Shown here: piece by piece, positions 10,231 through 21,260 of the stretch
Layout: each line of letters opens with the position of its first letter
Position numbering within the stretch: position 1 is the stretch's first letter
From: Dichetophora obliterata
Lineage: Eukaryota > Arthropoda > Insecta > Diptera > Sciomyzidae
NCBI GenBank assembly: GCA_963920525.1
Contig: OY986437.1
Coordinates: 194,761,511 to 194,825,510, forward strand
Reading direction: 5' to 3'
Length of the DNA: 64,000 nucleotides
Position numbers and translations under genes: made by a program
The notes under the pieces: model-generated
Seen by the model: the letters and a program-made list of their open reading frames with translations, nothing else
What the model was told of the DNA's origin: nothing
Database searches by the model: none

Positions 10231-12742
10231 ACACGTGCTCTTTGGAAACCATTTTTTTACTTTGTTTACTTTTACACACTTTACTTTGTGTTATAACATA
10301 TAAGTTAGTTAAGATCGCGACTAGAAGGAGTACCCGATTTCGATTTCTTATTAAAAAGGCTACGAACATACAGAACTACTAATAAGATAAATATTTTAAA
10401 AATGTGTTCTTATAATTTGAGATCAAACATATATATGTTTGGCACTGAAAGTTCTCAAATCCTTGGGTCAAAACTGCCGTCAAATAAACAAGTGCTATCA
10501 GGTTTTTTTATAATCATAACATAGTCAAGTTATCTATTCGTGAAAGTGCTAAATTAGCTATAAAAGAAGTTTCCATATTTTGGCAAAAAGCCAGAATACC
10601 AATTAGAGATGAGCAACATTGCATTGTTAAATTAGAAAAAATGCATCAAGAGTGGAAAAAGATTTGTAAAAATAAAAACAGAGTATGTGATACACAAAAA
10701 ACCAAAGAAAAACAATTTAGTGACAAACTAAATGATCTGTTTGATATCGCACATACAAATGCATTACATGTTATGAAAAATGAAGTCGATATAACTTTTC
10801 TAATAAATCAACGAAAGAAAAGGCGACCGGGGTGTCTTGGTGGAGTTGATTTTAAAAGTATGCAGAAGGAAAAGCGGGAATCACAGCTCTTAGAAGCTGA
10901 AAGAAATCGACAAAGGGAATCTTTTCACGACATAATAGTTACCGACGCAGAAGTTATTACAGCATTTCCTATTTATTAATTTAAATTAATGATTTTTAAT
11001 GGTGACTTACTTTTACTATCAATTGTATTGTAGAAGCAATGTCTTATTCCAGTGCAAGTGGAGATAACGGGGAAGAATCTTTAGAAAGTGAAACCGAAGT
11101 ACAGACTGGAGCATCATGTTCAAATACCACCCAAAAACGAGGAGTTAAACATGTTTTTAACGAAAGAGTGGTATCGGCATTGGACAAATCCAAAATAAGT
11201 GATCGTTCAGCTATGCACATTATAACTGCTGTTGCAGAATCATTAAGACATAAGGCAAGTGAGCTAATTATCAATGGTACATCATTGCAACGACAACGAC
11301 AGCTAGATCGACTTAAAAAATCAAAAGAAATTAAAAAGAATTTTAAAGTAAGTCAATTAAAAACTACTGAAAAATATGTGTTACGTAATAAGTTTTATTA
11401 TAACAGATAGATCGTGGTGTTTTGCATTGGGATGGAAAGTTACTGCCAGAAATAACTGGCCACGATAAGGTAGAACGACTTCCGATTATTATTACTCACA
11501 GCAACGGTGAAAAATTACTTGGAGTACCGAAGTTGTCAACTGCAACTGGATCAGAAATGGCTGAAGCAATGTACGAACTTTTATTTGAATGGAATGTGGA
11601 AGAAAATATTGTCGCTTGTTGTTTTGATTAAACTGCATCTAATACAGGTGTAATCAATGGAGCTGCAACTTTGTTGGAAAAAAAACTTGAAAGGACATTA
11701 TTATATTTTCCTTGTCGCCGTCATATTTATGAACCTGTTCTTAGAGGAGTGTTTGAATGCTACTTTCCAGTAACTGCTAGTAAAGATGTACAACTATTTC
11801 GGCGATTTCAAGTTAAATGGAAAGATATAAACACAAATAATTTTAAAAGTGTTTTTGAAAATGACATGCTAAAACTAATTTTGAAGATGTTAAAGATGAT
11901 ATAATAGATTTTTGCAAAAAATAATTAAAAAGGACATAGTTAGAGATGACTACAGAGAACTGTTGGAATTAACCACTATATGTTTAGAGACAAGCAATAA
12001 CGCTAAATTTCGAATTCCTGGTCCTACTCATCATGCACGGTGGATGTCAAAAGCGCTTTATTGCTTAAAAATTTATCTGTTTCGACATTGGCGTCGGAAG
12101 CGGGGGGTAAGGGGGGCAGTCGCTGCAGTTTATACTGCAAACCCACCACTTCAGTTGAAAAGCACCCTTAAGTATGTAGCTAAATGCTTGTTCATTTCGC
12201 AACTCTGGTAAGAAAAAATTTGGCATGTTCTTAGGGGCTTTCCATATTGGACGACATGTTGTATGATAAGTTAGATGTAAAACTAATGGGACTATTTGAT
12301 TGAGCGTTCGAACGATCCAACATGTAAATCAACATCATTAATTACAAGCTCTCGAGCAGAACACATCCGGATAATAGCTAAGCAACTTTTAGATGCCCTA
12401 ACAATTGAGCAGTAATTTTACATAGTTGTACAATATTGTACAATCGGCAGAAAAAACCAAAAATTTCAACTATCGTTTAAGCTTACGCATGGTACTACAT
12501 GTTGTACAATCTGACATGTTGGTCCAATGTTTTGGACCATGCGAAAGCTCCTACTGTGAATTAGCTGATGAAAATCCACCTCGACGCTTTGAACAAACAT
12601 CAAATCCGGTTCCTTCAGTATAGTTGCCATTATATGATAGTCTACGAAAAGATTATTTCGAAATTTTATATCTTCTCTCAAATGAGATAACGGCTAGATT
12701 TGATTAAACAGGTTGATATTTTACTTTTTTTTAATTTTGCAT

Positions 12743-12818
12743 GTTTACACCAGCTTCACTCAGCCGACTCACTTTGATTTAACATTCGGTGAGTCGGTTA
12801 AGTGAAGCTAGTGTAAAC
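12743..12818. repeat. 76-bp near-perfect hairpin
   Basis: The arms GTTTACACCAGCTTCACT and AGTGAAGCTAGTGTAAAC, extended by a CCGACTCAC/GTGAGTCGG stem, pair at about 27 of 30 positions around a 16-base loop. It lies within the hAT element, immediately upstream of its remaining coding region. It may be a very small foldback insertion. Confidence 0.7.
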
Positions 12819-12852
12819 TGGCACTTTGTAAATCTTATTGTACATTTAAACA

Positions 12853-13332
12853 GATCTTGACACTCTAGAATCGTTGGAAAATATTGTAATCGAAGCCTTC
12901 AACGGAAAAGTGCCTTCTGAACAAAATCTAAAAACAAAACTAGATCTTTTTGCAGATGACTTTGATGTGAGCGACCTCCACGCGCAACTTAAATTGCTGA
13001 AGCAATTGCCTGGCCAAACACCTTGAAATTGTGGTGGCATTGTATCCCAATTTGCAAAAAATTCAGATACTGTAAAAAAACTATTAAATGAAGTTGAAAA
13101 ACTTATTGCTTTGCTTTTGACTGTGCCTGCATCAGCAGCTTCATCTGAGCTTTCTTTTAGTGCACTAAGACGACTTAAAACGTATCTTCGAGCAACTGTG
13201 ACACAGAAACGACTCACTCATGCGGCACTTATATACATTCACAAAGATAAAACCGAAGAATTGAATTCGATGGAATTGGTGAAAGAGTTTGTTTCCCGCA
13301 AGGACAGAAGGAAACATTTTGGAATAATTTAA
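12853..13332 (+). pseudogene. hAT transposase C-terminal (dimerisation) region
   Basis: The frame reads LDTLESLENIVIEAFN, has a stop near 13024, and is open again through LLTVPASAASSELSFSALRR then LKTYLRATVTQKRLTHAALI to the stop at 13330-13332. The SASSE.SFS.LRR.KTYLR signature is the C-terminal dimerisation block of TTF/ZMYM-type hAT transposases. All upstream catalytic parts are missing from this copy. Confidence 0.85.
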
Positions 13333-14612
13333 ATTGATATAACTTCTTGTACCTAATTGCATTTAAACCATGTAAAGATATACCTAGTCGTGCTTTATAA
13401 AAGCAACCATTATTTCTTATATTTTCATATTACCATATGAAAGATCCTTTAAAGAATGATCTCTAATATTGAAATTGGAAGAACTTTTAAAAATAATGAA
13501 ATTTTAATATTTTTTATAAATTTTTATATTTTTTTTATTTTAAACTAAAATAAAAAATTTGTTTATTCACATTCATGTTTCTTTGAAGAAATTTTGGTGA
13601 ACTTTTTTTGCACCACCATTTGTACTGCCCCCCCCCCCATTTGTACTGCCCCCCCAGATGAAATTAGCTTCCGACGCGCTTGTGTTTCGATCAGAGTTCA
13701 AGCTAACACAATTTGAAGAGAAGGCATTGGCAGATATATGCGCTTTTATTATAAAGTTTTATGTTAAGCTCTGGTTTAATTGTGTTATTCCATCAAAAGC
13801 ACCATATCAGGATTTAACTTTTGTCAAAAATATATACGAATTCAGAACTGTGAATCAAAAAATATCCGTATTTATCAGATGAAAGTGTTGCAATGGCATT
13901 ATTCGACAATAACATATCTATTGACATGAAAAAAAAAATTTTGCTAATAAAATTAAAAATATTGATAGCTTAGATAAAGATGTAGAAAGTATTAAACGTG
14001 TTATAGTAAAACATACCGAAATCAATCACTTTATAGAAAAATAACTTTATGATTTTGTTACAATCAATACAGTTAATTTTTCCACCGTTTTCGAATTTCC
14101 ATCCAATTATTAAATGAAGATCCTTTATATTGGAATAACATCGAAAGTTGCAAAAGTGGAGTGGATATTGTTTCAACTATAAAGGTAGTAAATGACACAG
14201 CAGAGCGCGGCGTTAAATTGATTGAAGAATATAACAACATTTTATTAAAGAACGAGCAAGAAAAGCGACATTTACTACAAGTCGTAAGTGATTATAGAAA
14301 ACGATTTACATCGCACAATAAATCATCCTTGACTATACCTAAATAAATAGAATTAAGTTTAATACCATGTTATAAACAATTTTTTTTTTCAATAAAGTCA
14401 TTTGTTTTGACACAATCATTTATAATACAAATAATGCAATATTTTTCATATGTGTTGAAAAAAGCGAGTTTGGCAGCTATTTTGATTTATCACTTTGCTA
14501 CTGGTGGGTCGATTTTAATGATTGTGGACATTTTAGGAAGATGTTAAGTCATTATAAAAAATATACATCGGGTTTAATAGGCTAAAAAATGGCGCTGCGG
14601 TTCCAACATAAT

Positions 14613-17600
14613 TTATTTATTTTTATTTATTTATTTATTTATTTAATGTTTATAATATTGTACACCAAGACTGGGTCTTTTATAGTACATCAATTGAAAT
14701 AAAGTACATTAAGAATCATAACTTAACTTGCTAGATTAAAACTACAATTATACAAATCAGAAAAAATTTCAAAAGTAGACAAAATTAACTATTATTTATT
14801 AGCAAAAATATTATGTATGAAACATCAGGAACGAAATATCCTAAGTAACTTATTTAACTAGTAGAAGAAAAAGATAAACAACAGCAAAAATTGAATATAG
14901 TTTAGGGATAAGTTTATAAGAGATGTATAGAAAAAGAAAAGAAAACGATAGATAAAATAGATTAAAATTATAGATTAAATTGTATATCAAAATGATTATA
15001 TATTGCACGTTTAAAGCTGGTTCTTAATACTATTTGTTTTAAATAATTTGGTAGTGAATTCCAAAGTCTAATGGTGCTTATGAAAAAGAATCTACTGCTG
15101 TTTAAAAAGTTGTGCCTAGGAACGATTAAATTTGAGGATCGAGAAGATTGTAAGAATTGAAGTTTTTCATATAAATATTCAGGGCTTTTACAGTTAATAA
15201 GTTTATGTAAAAATATAATGTTTTGAACGTTCAAGTAATTCATTAAACCGCAACCTAAAATGCCTCTACTTCGGACAGAAATATGATCAAATCTATTAAC
15301 ATCATAAACATATCTAGCAGCGTTATTAAACGCAACAAGAAGTTTATGTTGCGACTGTGAGTCAAGCTGGCTATACACAACGTCTGAGAAAAATATATGA
15401 GGCATAATCATTTTAACCACAAGTCTGCGACGTGTTTCTAGAGGGGTAAAGCTAGAAGAAGTACGTAAATATCGTAATGTTCCGTATATTTTCCCAACGC
15501 CACTATTAATATGATCAGTACATGTTAGTTTAGAATTCAATACAAAGCCAAGATTTTTTACTTTGCTTACAAATTCCAACTGATTAGACCCAATGAACAA
15601 TGGCGGAATATCTACAAAGCCTGAGTCAGTCCTCGCAATCGGCAAAACTTTTGACTTTAGGGGATTTATAAGAAGCAAGTTTGCGGTAGCCCACCTGTTT
15701 AGCGAGAGTAAATCCAAGTTCAATCTATAGCTCAAGTCTTCTAAAAGATAAGCTGGCCGAAAAATGTAAATTTGAATGTCATCGGCGTACGCATGTATAA
15801 AAGAATGCTTACAAATGGAGAAAACATCATTAATAAAGATAGAAAATAGAAGGGGGCCTAAAATCGATCCTTGAGGAACTCCTGTTTTTATTGTTTTAAG
15901 GTTTGAAAATGTGTCACCAACTTTTACTCGTTGCTTTCTGCCTTCAAAGTAATGAGAAACTAATTTAACCGCATTATTACTAAAGTAAAAATAATGTTGA
16001 AGCTTATTACAAAGTAAAGTATGCTTTAGAAAAATCAAAAGCTTTAGAAAAATCATAAAAATTATAAAGTTTTGGACATACGCTATCCTAATATCATCAA
16101 CTATCTTTAATACTGCCGTCGAACAGCTGTGCCCAGCTCTAAAGCCAGACTGCAATGGCGATAAAAGCTTATTATCAAATAAAAATTCAGCGATTTGATC
16201 AGTCATAATTCTTTCTAGAACCTTGCCCAGGGCAGGTAATATACTAATGGGCCTGTAGTCCTTGGGATCTGATGCGGAGGCAGTTTTAGCTACTGGGATT
16301 ACCGTTGCTACTTTCCACAACTCAGGAAATCGGAAACAGGTAAGTGAGTGGTTTATGATATAGGTTAAAGGACCTAATATATAAGGAAGGACAAGTTTAA
16401 TAAACCTAAGAGGCATTCCATCGATTCCTATTGCGTTAGAACTTAACTGCATTAAACATTTAGCCACACGATCTTCATTAACACACACAAATTCAAATGA
16501 GGGAAAGTCAGTGTTATCAGGTATTGTAGGTGCTTCAAAAACGTTAGTAAATGTATTCGAACTTGAACTTCCACTTGTCAAAAAAAAACTCATTAAGCAG
16601 ATTAGGGTCCAAGTTGCAGTCCTTCTGTTCATTGCTAAATACTCTAAGTTTTTTAATATTTTGCCAAAGCTGTTTAGAGTTTAGGTTCGGATTAAGCTTA
16701 GCACTGAAGAATTTTTTCTTCTCCAAATTAACTATTAGAGTGGCATCATTACGCGCTCTTTTGTAATTTTCCCAGTTTTCATTCGAACGATTAGTTTTCC
16801 ACTTAGAATGAAGCTTATTTCTTAATTTAATGGCACACATAACACGATTAGTGAACCAGGGACAACAGGAATTATTAACTTCAACTCTACGTAAAGGAAC
16901 ATTAAGGTCGAAGACAACATTTAATTCGTTCATGAAAACTCTTAGTTTTTCGTCCACAGAGTCATACAGGTAGCAGTCATTTAATCTCATAGTAGACAGG
17001 TCACGAAAAAGTGCTTCAAAATTAACAGATTTGTAGTCCCGATATGAAAAACTTGCCTTGTGAGTACTACCAAAGTTTCATTAACACTACAGAATTTTAA
17101 ATCATGGTCCGAGAGGAAAGTCATTTGGTCAAATCTTAAAACTAGGGAAATGTCGGAAACTAAGCATATATCAAGTAGACTAGGCTCACAATAAAGGAAA
17201 AAAAAGTTCTCAGTGGTAGAATCAGTGCGGAGCATATTAACATTAAAGTCGCCACAAATAATCAAAAAATCATAACTAAGTACCCTACTTGAGAGATCAG
17301 TAAAAAAAGATTCAACACTGTTACAACGATGGGGGTTATAAACACACGACACAAGGATACTAGTATTTGTATTAAAGATTTGTACATTAAGAAACTCACA
17401 CATACCACTACCTTTATTTACCAACCTAACATTTAAATAAGACTTACAATATATAGCCACACCTCCACCTCGTTTTCCACACCTGTCACTGCGAAAAAGT
17501 TTAAAGTCATTAAAAGTATAAAATGAATCAGGTATATCATGTTTAAACCATGTCTCAGATATACAAATTATGTCAGCAGGTGAGTTTTCAAAAATATATC

Positions 17601-17982
17601 TTGCGTAATCAAGTTTAAATCCATTCAAACTTCTGGCATTAAAATGAATCACGTTCAAACCATTATATTGTTAACATAAAACATGAACTAAGGCTTTGTA
17701 ATTATCAATCGCACCATTAGAAGATTCATCAGAAAAAATCATAATAAAGCAACAAAGAATCAGCTTTAAACAAATAATACATCAAAATATATAAAAATAA
17801 AGTACTAAGACAATATAGGCGAATGAGAAAAGACAGTAGTAATAGGTATAAAAGAAAGGACAGTAAATAGATAAAACTTAAAGATAATATATTATAATAT
17901 AGGCACAATAACATTAATTTTAGTTTTACAAACATTCTCCGATAAAAAGGCAACAAAACAACTTTAATACTTTAGTTAGAGA
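14613..17982 (-). mobile_element. Non-LTR retrotransposon (jockey/CR1-like LINE), nearly full length
   Basis: The minus-strand element ends in an AAAT-rich tail at 14613-14645. It is inserted in the right TIR of the 9640 element: the TIR reads TTCCAACATAAT before it (14601-14612) and TTCCAGCGATAAT after it (17983-17995), an imperfect 12-13 bp target duplication. It carries endonuclease and reverse transcriptase regions. There is no recognisable ORF1, and the first 300 bp upstream of the endonuclease is AT-rich. Confidence 0.85.
14968..17658 (-). pseudogene. LINE ORF2: AP endonuclease and reverse transcriptase
   Basis: From 17658 the frame starts MNVIHFNARSLNGF and gives an exonuclease/endonuclease/phosphatase domain with ISETWF, RGGGVAIYC, CGDFNVN and LSDHD, the metal- and DNA-binding motifs of AP-like endonucleases. 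After a frameshift near 16990 comes a linker, and after a second near 16590-16630 the reverse transcriptase: DYRPISILPALGKVLERI, QSGFRAGHSC, GVPQGSILGPLLF and the catalytic AYADDIQIY near 15800. The C-terminal part runs to the stop at 14968. A stretch near 16050, where an FSKAFD-type motif is expected, is garbled, suggesting a local indel pair. The gene is inactive but recent. Confidence 0.85.
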
Positions 17983-18239
17983 TTCCAGCGATAATAGAAA
18001 AAAAATGAGATTTTGTGAATTTTCCAAACTTTAGGCGCTTTGAGCCACCACTAAATATTCTTAGATTATCCCCAAACTTTGTATTTCTCGGATTTTTAGC
18101 TATTCGCATATTTTTAGGGGGTGAGACCGAGAGTTTGAACACTTTTTTTTCCGCCCATATAACGAAGGGCCACCTTATTGTACACACATGACTTCAATCG
18201 GTCACATAGTTTACATTTAAATTTGATATTGTTGATATG

Positions 18240-19889
18240 GAACAGTGAAACTACTAAATTTTTCATAAATCAGCTCACATGTTGTTGATAATGTTGAGTC
18301 GTGTATAAATTTTGATAATCTTATGGTTACTCTTTCTGATGTTGAAACTGCTATTGGTAATCTCAAAAACTCCGTTAAATGTGACTTAGATGGTTTTACT
18401 AATTTTTTGCTAAAAAATTGGGCGCAATCTTTATCTTTACCTCTGTGCATCATTTTTAACAAATCCCTTAATGAAGGTGTTTTCATTGATAAATGGAAAG
18501 TTTCGCTCATAACCCCAGTTTTTAATTCTGGCAATAAACATGACGTCCTAAATTACAGACCTATCTCTGAGTTAACTAATAGTTCCATGCTCTTTGAGAA
18601 AACAGTAAAAGATAAAATGTACTTTGCATTAAAAAATTTTTTTTGTCCCAATCCACATGGCTTTGTTTCTGGTAGGTCAACTTAACAGTCTTAGTGTATT
18701 CACAAATTACTGCATCACCACAATTGAAAAGCGCTACCAGCTGGATGTCATTTACTCCTACATATCCAAAGCCTTTGATAAACTATCACATGATATTTTA
18801 CTACTCAAGCTTGATTGTTGGTTGGGATCTTACCTTTCAAATAGAGTTTTATATGTAGTCATTGAAAATGTAAAATCACTTTCTTTTTTAGCAACTTCAG
18901 GGGTTCCTCATGGTAGCATACTTGGACGATTACTCTTTGTCATTTCTATTGATTCCATATTGATTAATTCCAATTTTTACTTTATGCAGATGACTTAAAA
19001 GTTTTCCATAAGGTTAAAAATCAATCGGATGCTTATCGTCTTCAGGCTGATCTCGTAAACGTTTTTTCTTGGTTAAATCTAAACCAATTGTCACTACACC
19101 TTTTAAAATGCTTTGTTGTTTCTTATTATAAGATTCCTTTATCGTTTGATTATAGCTTAGATAACACTAAGCTTGTAAGGCTATCCGAAATTCGTGATCT
19201 AGGCGTTATTTTTGATTCAGGCCTTAGTTTTAGCTGTCATTTTAATCATATTATCCCCAAAGGATATTCCCTATTAGCGTTTGTTAGGCGCAATAGTACC
19301 GGTTTCTCTGACCCATACACATTTAAAAATTTATATTCGTCCCTCGTAAGATCTAGCCTTGAGTACGCTTCATTTATTTGGAGCCCACTTTATGCAGTGC
19401 ATATTGCTAGATTGGAGCAAGTTCAAAAAAGATTTTTGAAATTTGCTTTACTTTCAATTAGTTTGTTGGATCCTCTTCCGTCCTATAGAATGCGTTGCCT
19501 GCTTATTGGTCTGTCTTCTCTTGAAGCTAGAAAGTTATTGCACAGTATTATGATCATTTACGATTTGATTAACGGAAACATCATCTCTGAGAAGTTACTT
19601 GAATTATTATCGTTTAATATTCCACAAAGAATGCTTCGTAACTATGATTATTTTTACATTAATTGCCATAGAACCAATTATGCCATTAATGAGCCAATTA
19701 ATAGAGTACTTATAACTATAAACAGAATGTATAATTATAACTTAATTGATTTTTTTATGCCTAAAAATGCCTTTAAAACTACTATTACTCTATTGTTAAA
19801 CAGTTTATCATTTTGTTCTTATCTTATATCCTTATTTGTTATGTCAGTATGGATAATTTATTCATAGACGGAAATAAATAAACAAATAT
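18240..19889 (+). pseudogene. 5'-truncated LINE, reverse transcriptase part (plus strand)
   Basis: The homology begins near 18240. Segments in shifting frames include TLSDVETAIGNLKNSVK, LNYRPISELTNSSMLFEK and PHGFVSGRST (about 18660). The catalytic box YADDLKVFH falls at 18984, and a 259-codon open C-terminal frame starts at 19088 with LGVIFDSGLSF and LVRSSLEYASFIWSP. It ends with a short AAATAAAT tail at 19871-19889. Residues match the minus-strand copy at 3718-5430, so the two are one family in opposite orientation within the gene. The 5' end lies about 55 bp past the right target duplication of the 9640 element. Confidence 0.85.
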
Positions 19890-20689
19890 CTCCATCTCAG
19901 CGCCACCTATCGGGGCCAAATATTACCAAAGATTTTAATTTTGTCTAAGTATTATATGGTGTGAATTTGAGCCAAATCGGCTTATAATTAGAATTCATTT
20001 TCCTTTCGAGACCCCTCACTACATCGAGTCTAAGGGCACGTTTAAAGTGGCGACTTGTTGCTTTGCTGAAAGCTGAAAAAAGCTGCACATACAATCATAT
20101 GAAATAAGCTCAATGCTCGTATAGTGCCAGGTAAACAAGCAGCTTAAAGCGACTTGTGCGCTGGTATTCAGAGTGTTGATTGTTGCATTATTGCTCGTTC
20201 GCACGGTTTCCATGTGTTACGTTTTATTTTACTCGATGCTTATTATTTTCATTGAATAACATAAAAAAGGTAGAAAAACAAGAGAAACTCCAATAGATAT
20301 ATTTTTGTTTTATTGTTTTTGTTGTTGCGCCTTTTTTTAGTTTTTTCTTGAGATCAAAAGCAAGTGAGTAAAAAATTAAAAATAGCGATCAGAACCTTTT
20401 GTTTTCTTCCAAATTTTTTGCATTTGTTTTTGCGAAAATCAATCATTTGACATCAATTTGTTATGTGTATGTGTATGCAAAATATCAAAATAATTAGATT
20501 TAGATTACCAGGTTAGAAATTTTGTACTAAAATTTAAAATTTTCTGTACTACATATCGTCCCTTATCTCACCTAGTATCGTATCTGATTTTACTACATTT
20601 TACAGGGGAGCAATTTTAATATTTTGAGCAATTTTAAATGACGTTTTATCTGTCAAATTTGACAATTATATTTATCTAAAGGTATTTTC
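19890..20689. other. Intronic stretch, no gene recognised
   Basis: A moderately GC-balanced part at 20010-20220 (with CGACTTGTTGC and GCGACTTGTGC in opposite halves) looks like decayed repeat. The rest is AT-rich. No coding evidence. Confidence 0.4.
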
Positions 20690-21260
20690 GTACAGAACGA
20701 ATATTTGTTTTATATATTCAATTTTATTGTTTATAATTTTTCGCACATTTAGCATTCTTAGATCTCTTGATATGGGTTTAAAATCTGGAAAGTCCGAATG
20801 AAGTAATGGGTAAACTTTGTATGGATGCCTTATCCTGGCGAATTGAAAAACTGTATGAAGTTGACTGGGAATTATAACGTCACCAGCTTCTGAAATGGCG
20901 TGAGCAATAGCACTATGCGCAGAATCACCTTCGCTTTGTCCATGATTGGCCTCATAAAATCGAAGAGAAATTCCTTGAATGCTTTTAGAGGCATTTCAGA
21001 AATATATCATCATGGCTGGCATGATTGAGTTGTGATTTTGACCATCGCAGCCATCAGAAAAAAATGCAACTTCTATAGCTTTATTTTCTTCATAGTAATG
21101 TAGAGTTTTATATATAACTGAAGCTATTTCAGACGATCCTCTCTTGCTTTAATCTTCGTGCCAAGAATAACAGAAAACTTCCTTATCCGCTAGATTATAG
21201 ACTCTAAAATTGTACACTGAAAGCCGTCTTTTATATAACAGAGCATTTTCTTGGCATATA

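Larger units (their letters stand above)
12086..13682 (+). mobile_element. hAT-superfamily element (TTF-type) with perfect 8-bp target duplication
   Basis: The ends are CATTGGCGTCGGAAGC on the left and, on the other strand, CAAGCGCGTCGGAAGC on the right, giving near-perfect 16-bp TIRs with G-rich subterminal runs. The target duplication TGTTTCGA is exact (12078-12085 and 13683-13690). Removing the element restores the reading frame of the interrupted host transposase (YLFR then SEFKLT). The interior contains only the C-terminal part of a hAT transposase and a small hairpin. At 1597 bp it is much shorter than an autonomous copy. Confidence 0.92.
10450..14346 (+). pseudogene. Transposase-like gene of an uncharacterised DDE-type family, interrupted by a hAT
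   Basis: Pieces in order: ILGSKLPSNKQVLSGF near 10455; SIRESAKLAIKEV to about 10979; a second exon-like part from 11039 with VVSALDKSKISDRSAM; then LHWDGKLLPEI near 11422, LLGVPKLSTATGSEM, and CCFD followed by TASNTGVINGAATLLE, where an in-frame stop replaces one codon at about 11629. Next come FPCRRHIYEPVLRGVFE and HHARWMSKALYCLKIYLFR, ending at 12085. After the hAT (12086-13682) the frame resumes with SEFKLTQFEEKALADI at 13691 and ends near 14346 with VVNDTAERGVKLIEEYN. A 59-bp intron (GTAAGT at 11348, AACAG at 11406) joins in frame. Conserved Asp residues in HWDGK and CFD suggest an RNase-H-like fold. I recognise the family only as a widespread uncharacterised arthropod/cnidarian one. One stop and several indels make it inactive. 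Confidence 0.75.
9640..18177 (+). mobile_element. Large TIR transposon (about 3.6 kb before insertions), nested host for a hAT and a LINE
   Basis: The left end reads TAAGGTGGTCCTT and the right end, reverse-complemented, TAAGGTGGCCCTT. Perfect 8-bp duplications TTGTACAC flank it (9632-9639 and 18178-18185). The inverted repeats are long, about 350 bp. The left arm is 9640 to about 9990. The right arm is split by the LINE into 17983-18177 and about 14440-14612. Between the arms is a broken transposase-like gene in the sense direction (10450-14346), itself split by a hAT at 12086-13682. The long TIR and 8-bp duplication are compatible with several DDE superfamilies, and I cannot assign one from memory. 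Confidence 0.88.

Noticed and set aside
9921..10382. Two similar small ORFs on opposite strands (IHRKSIH motif)
   Set aside because: They are the two arms of the 194-bp hairpin read in opposite directions.
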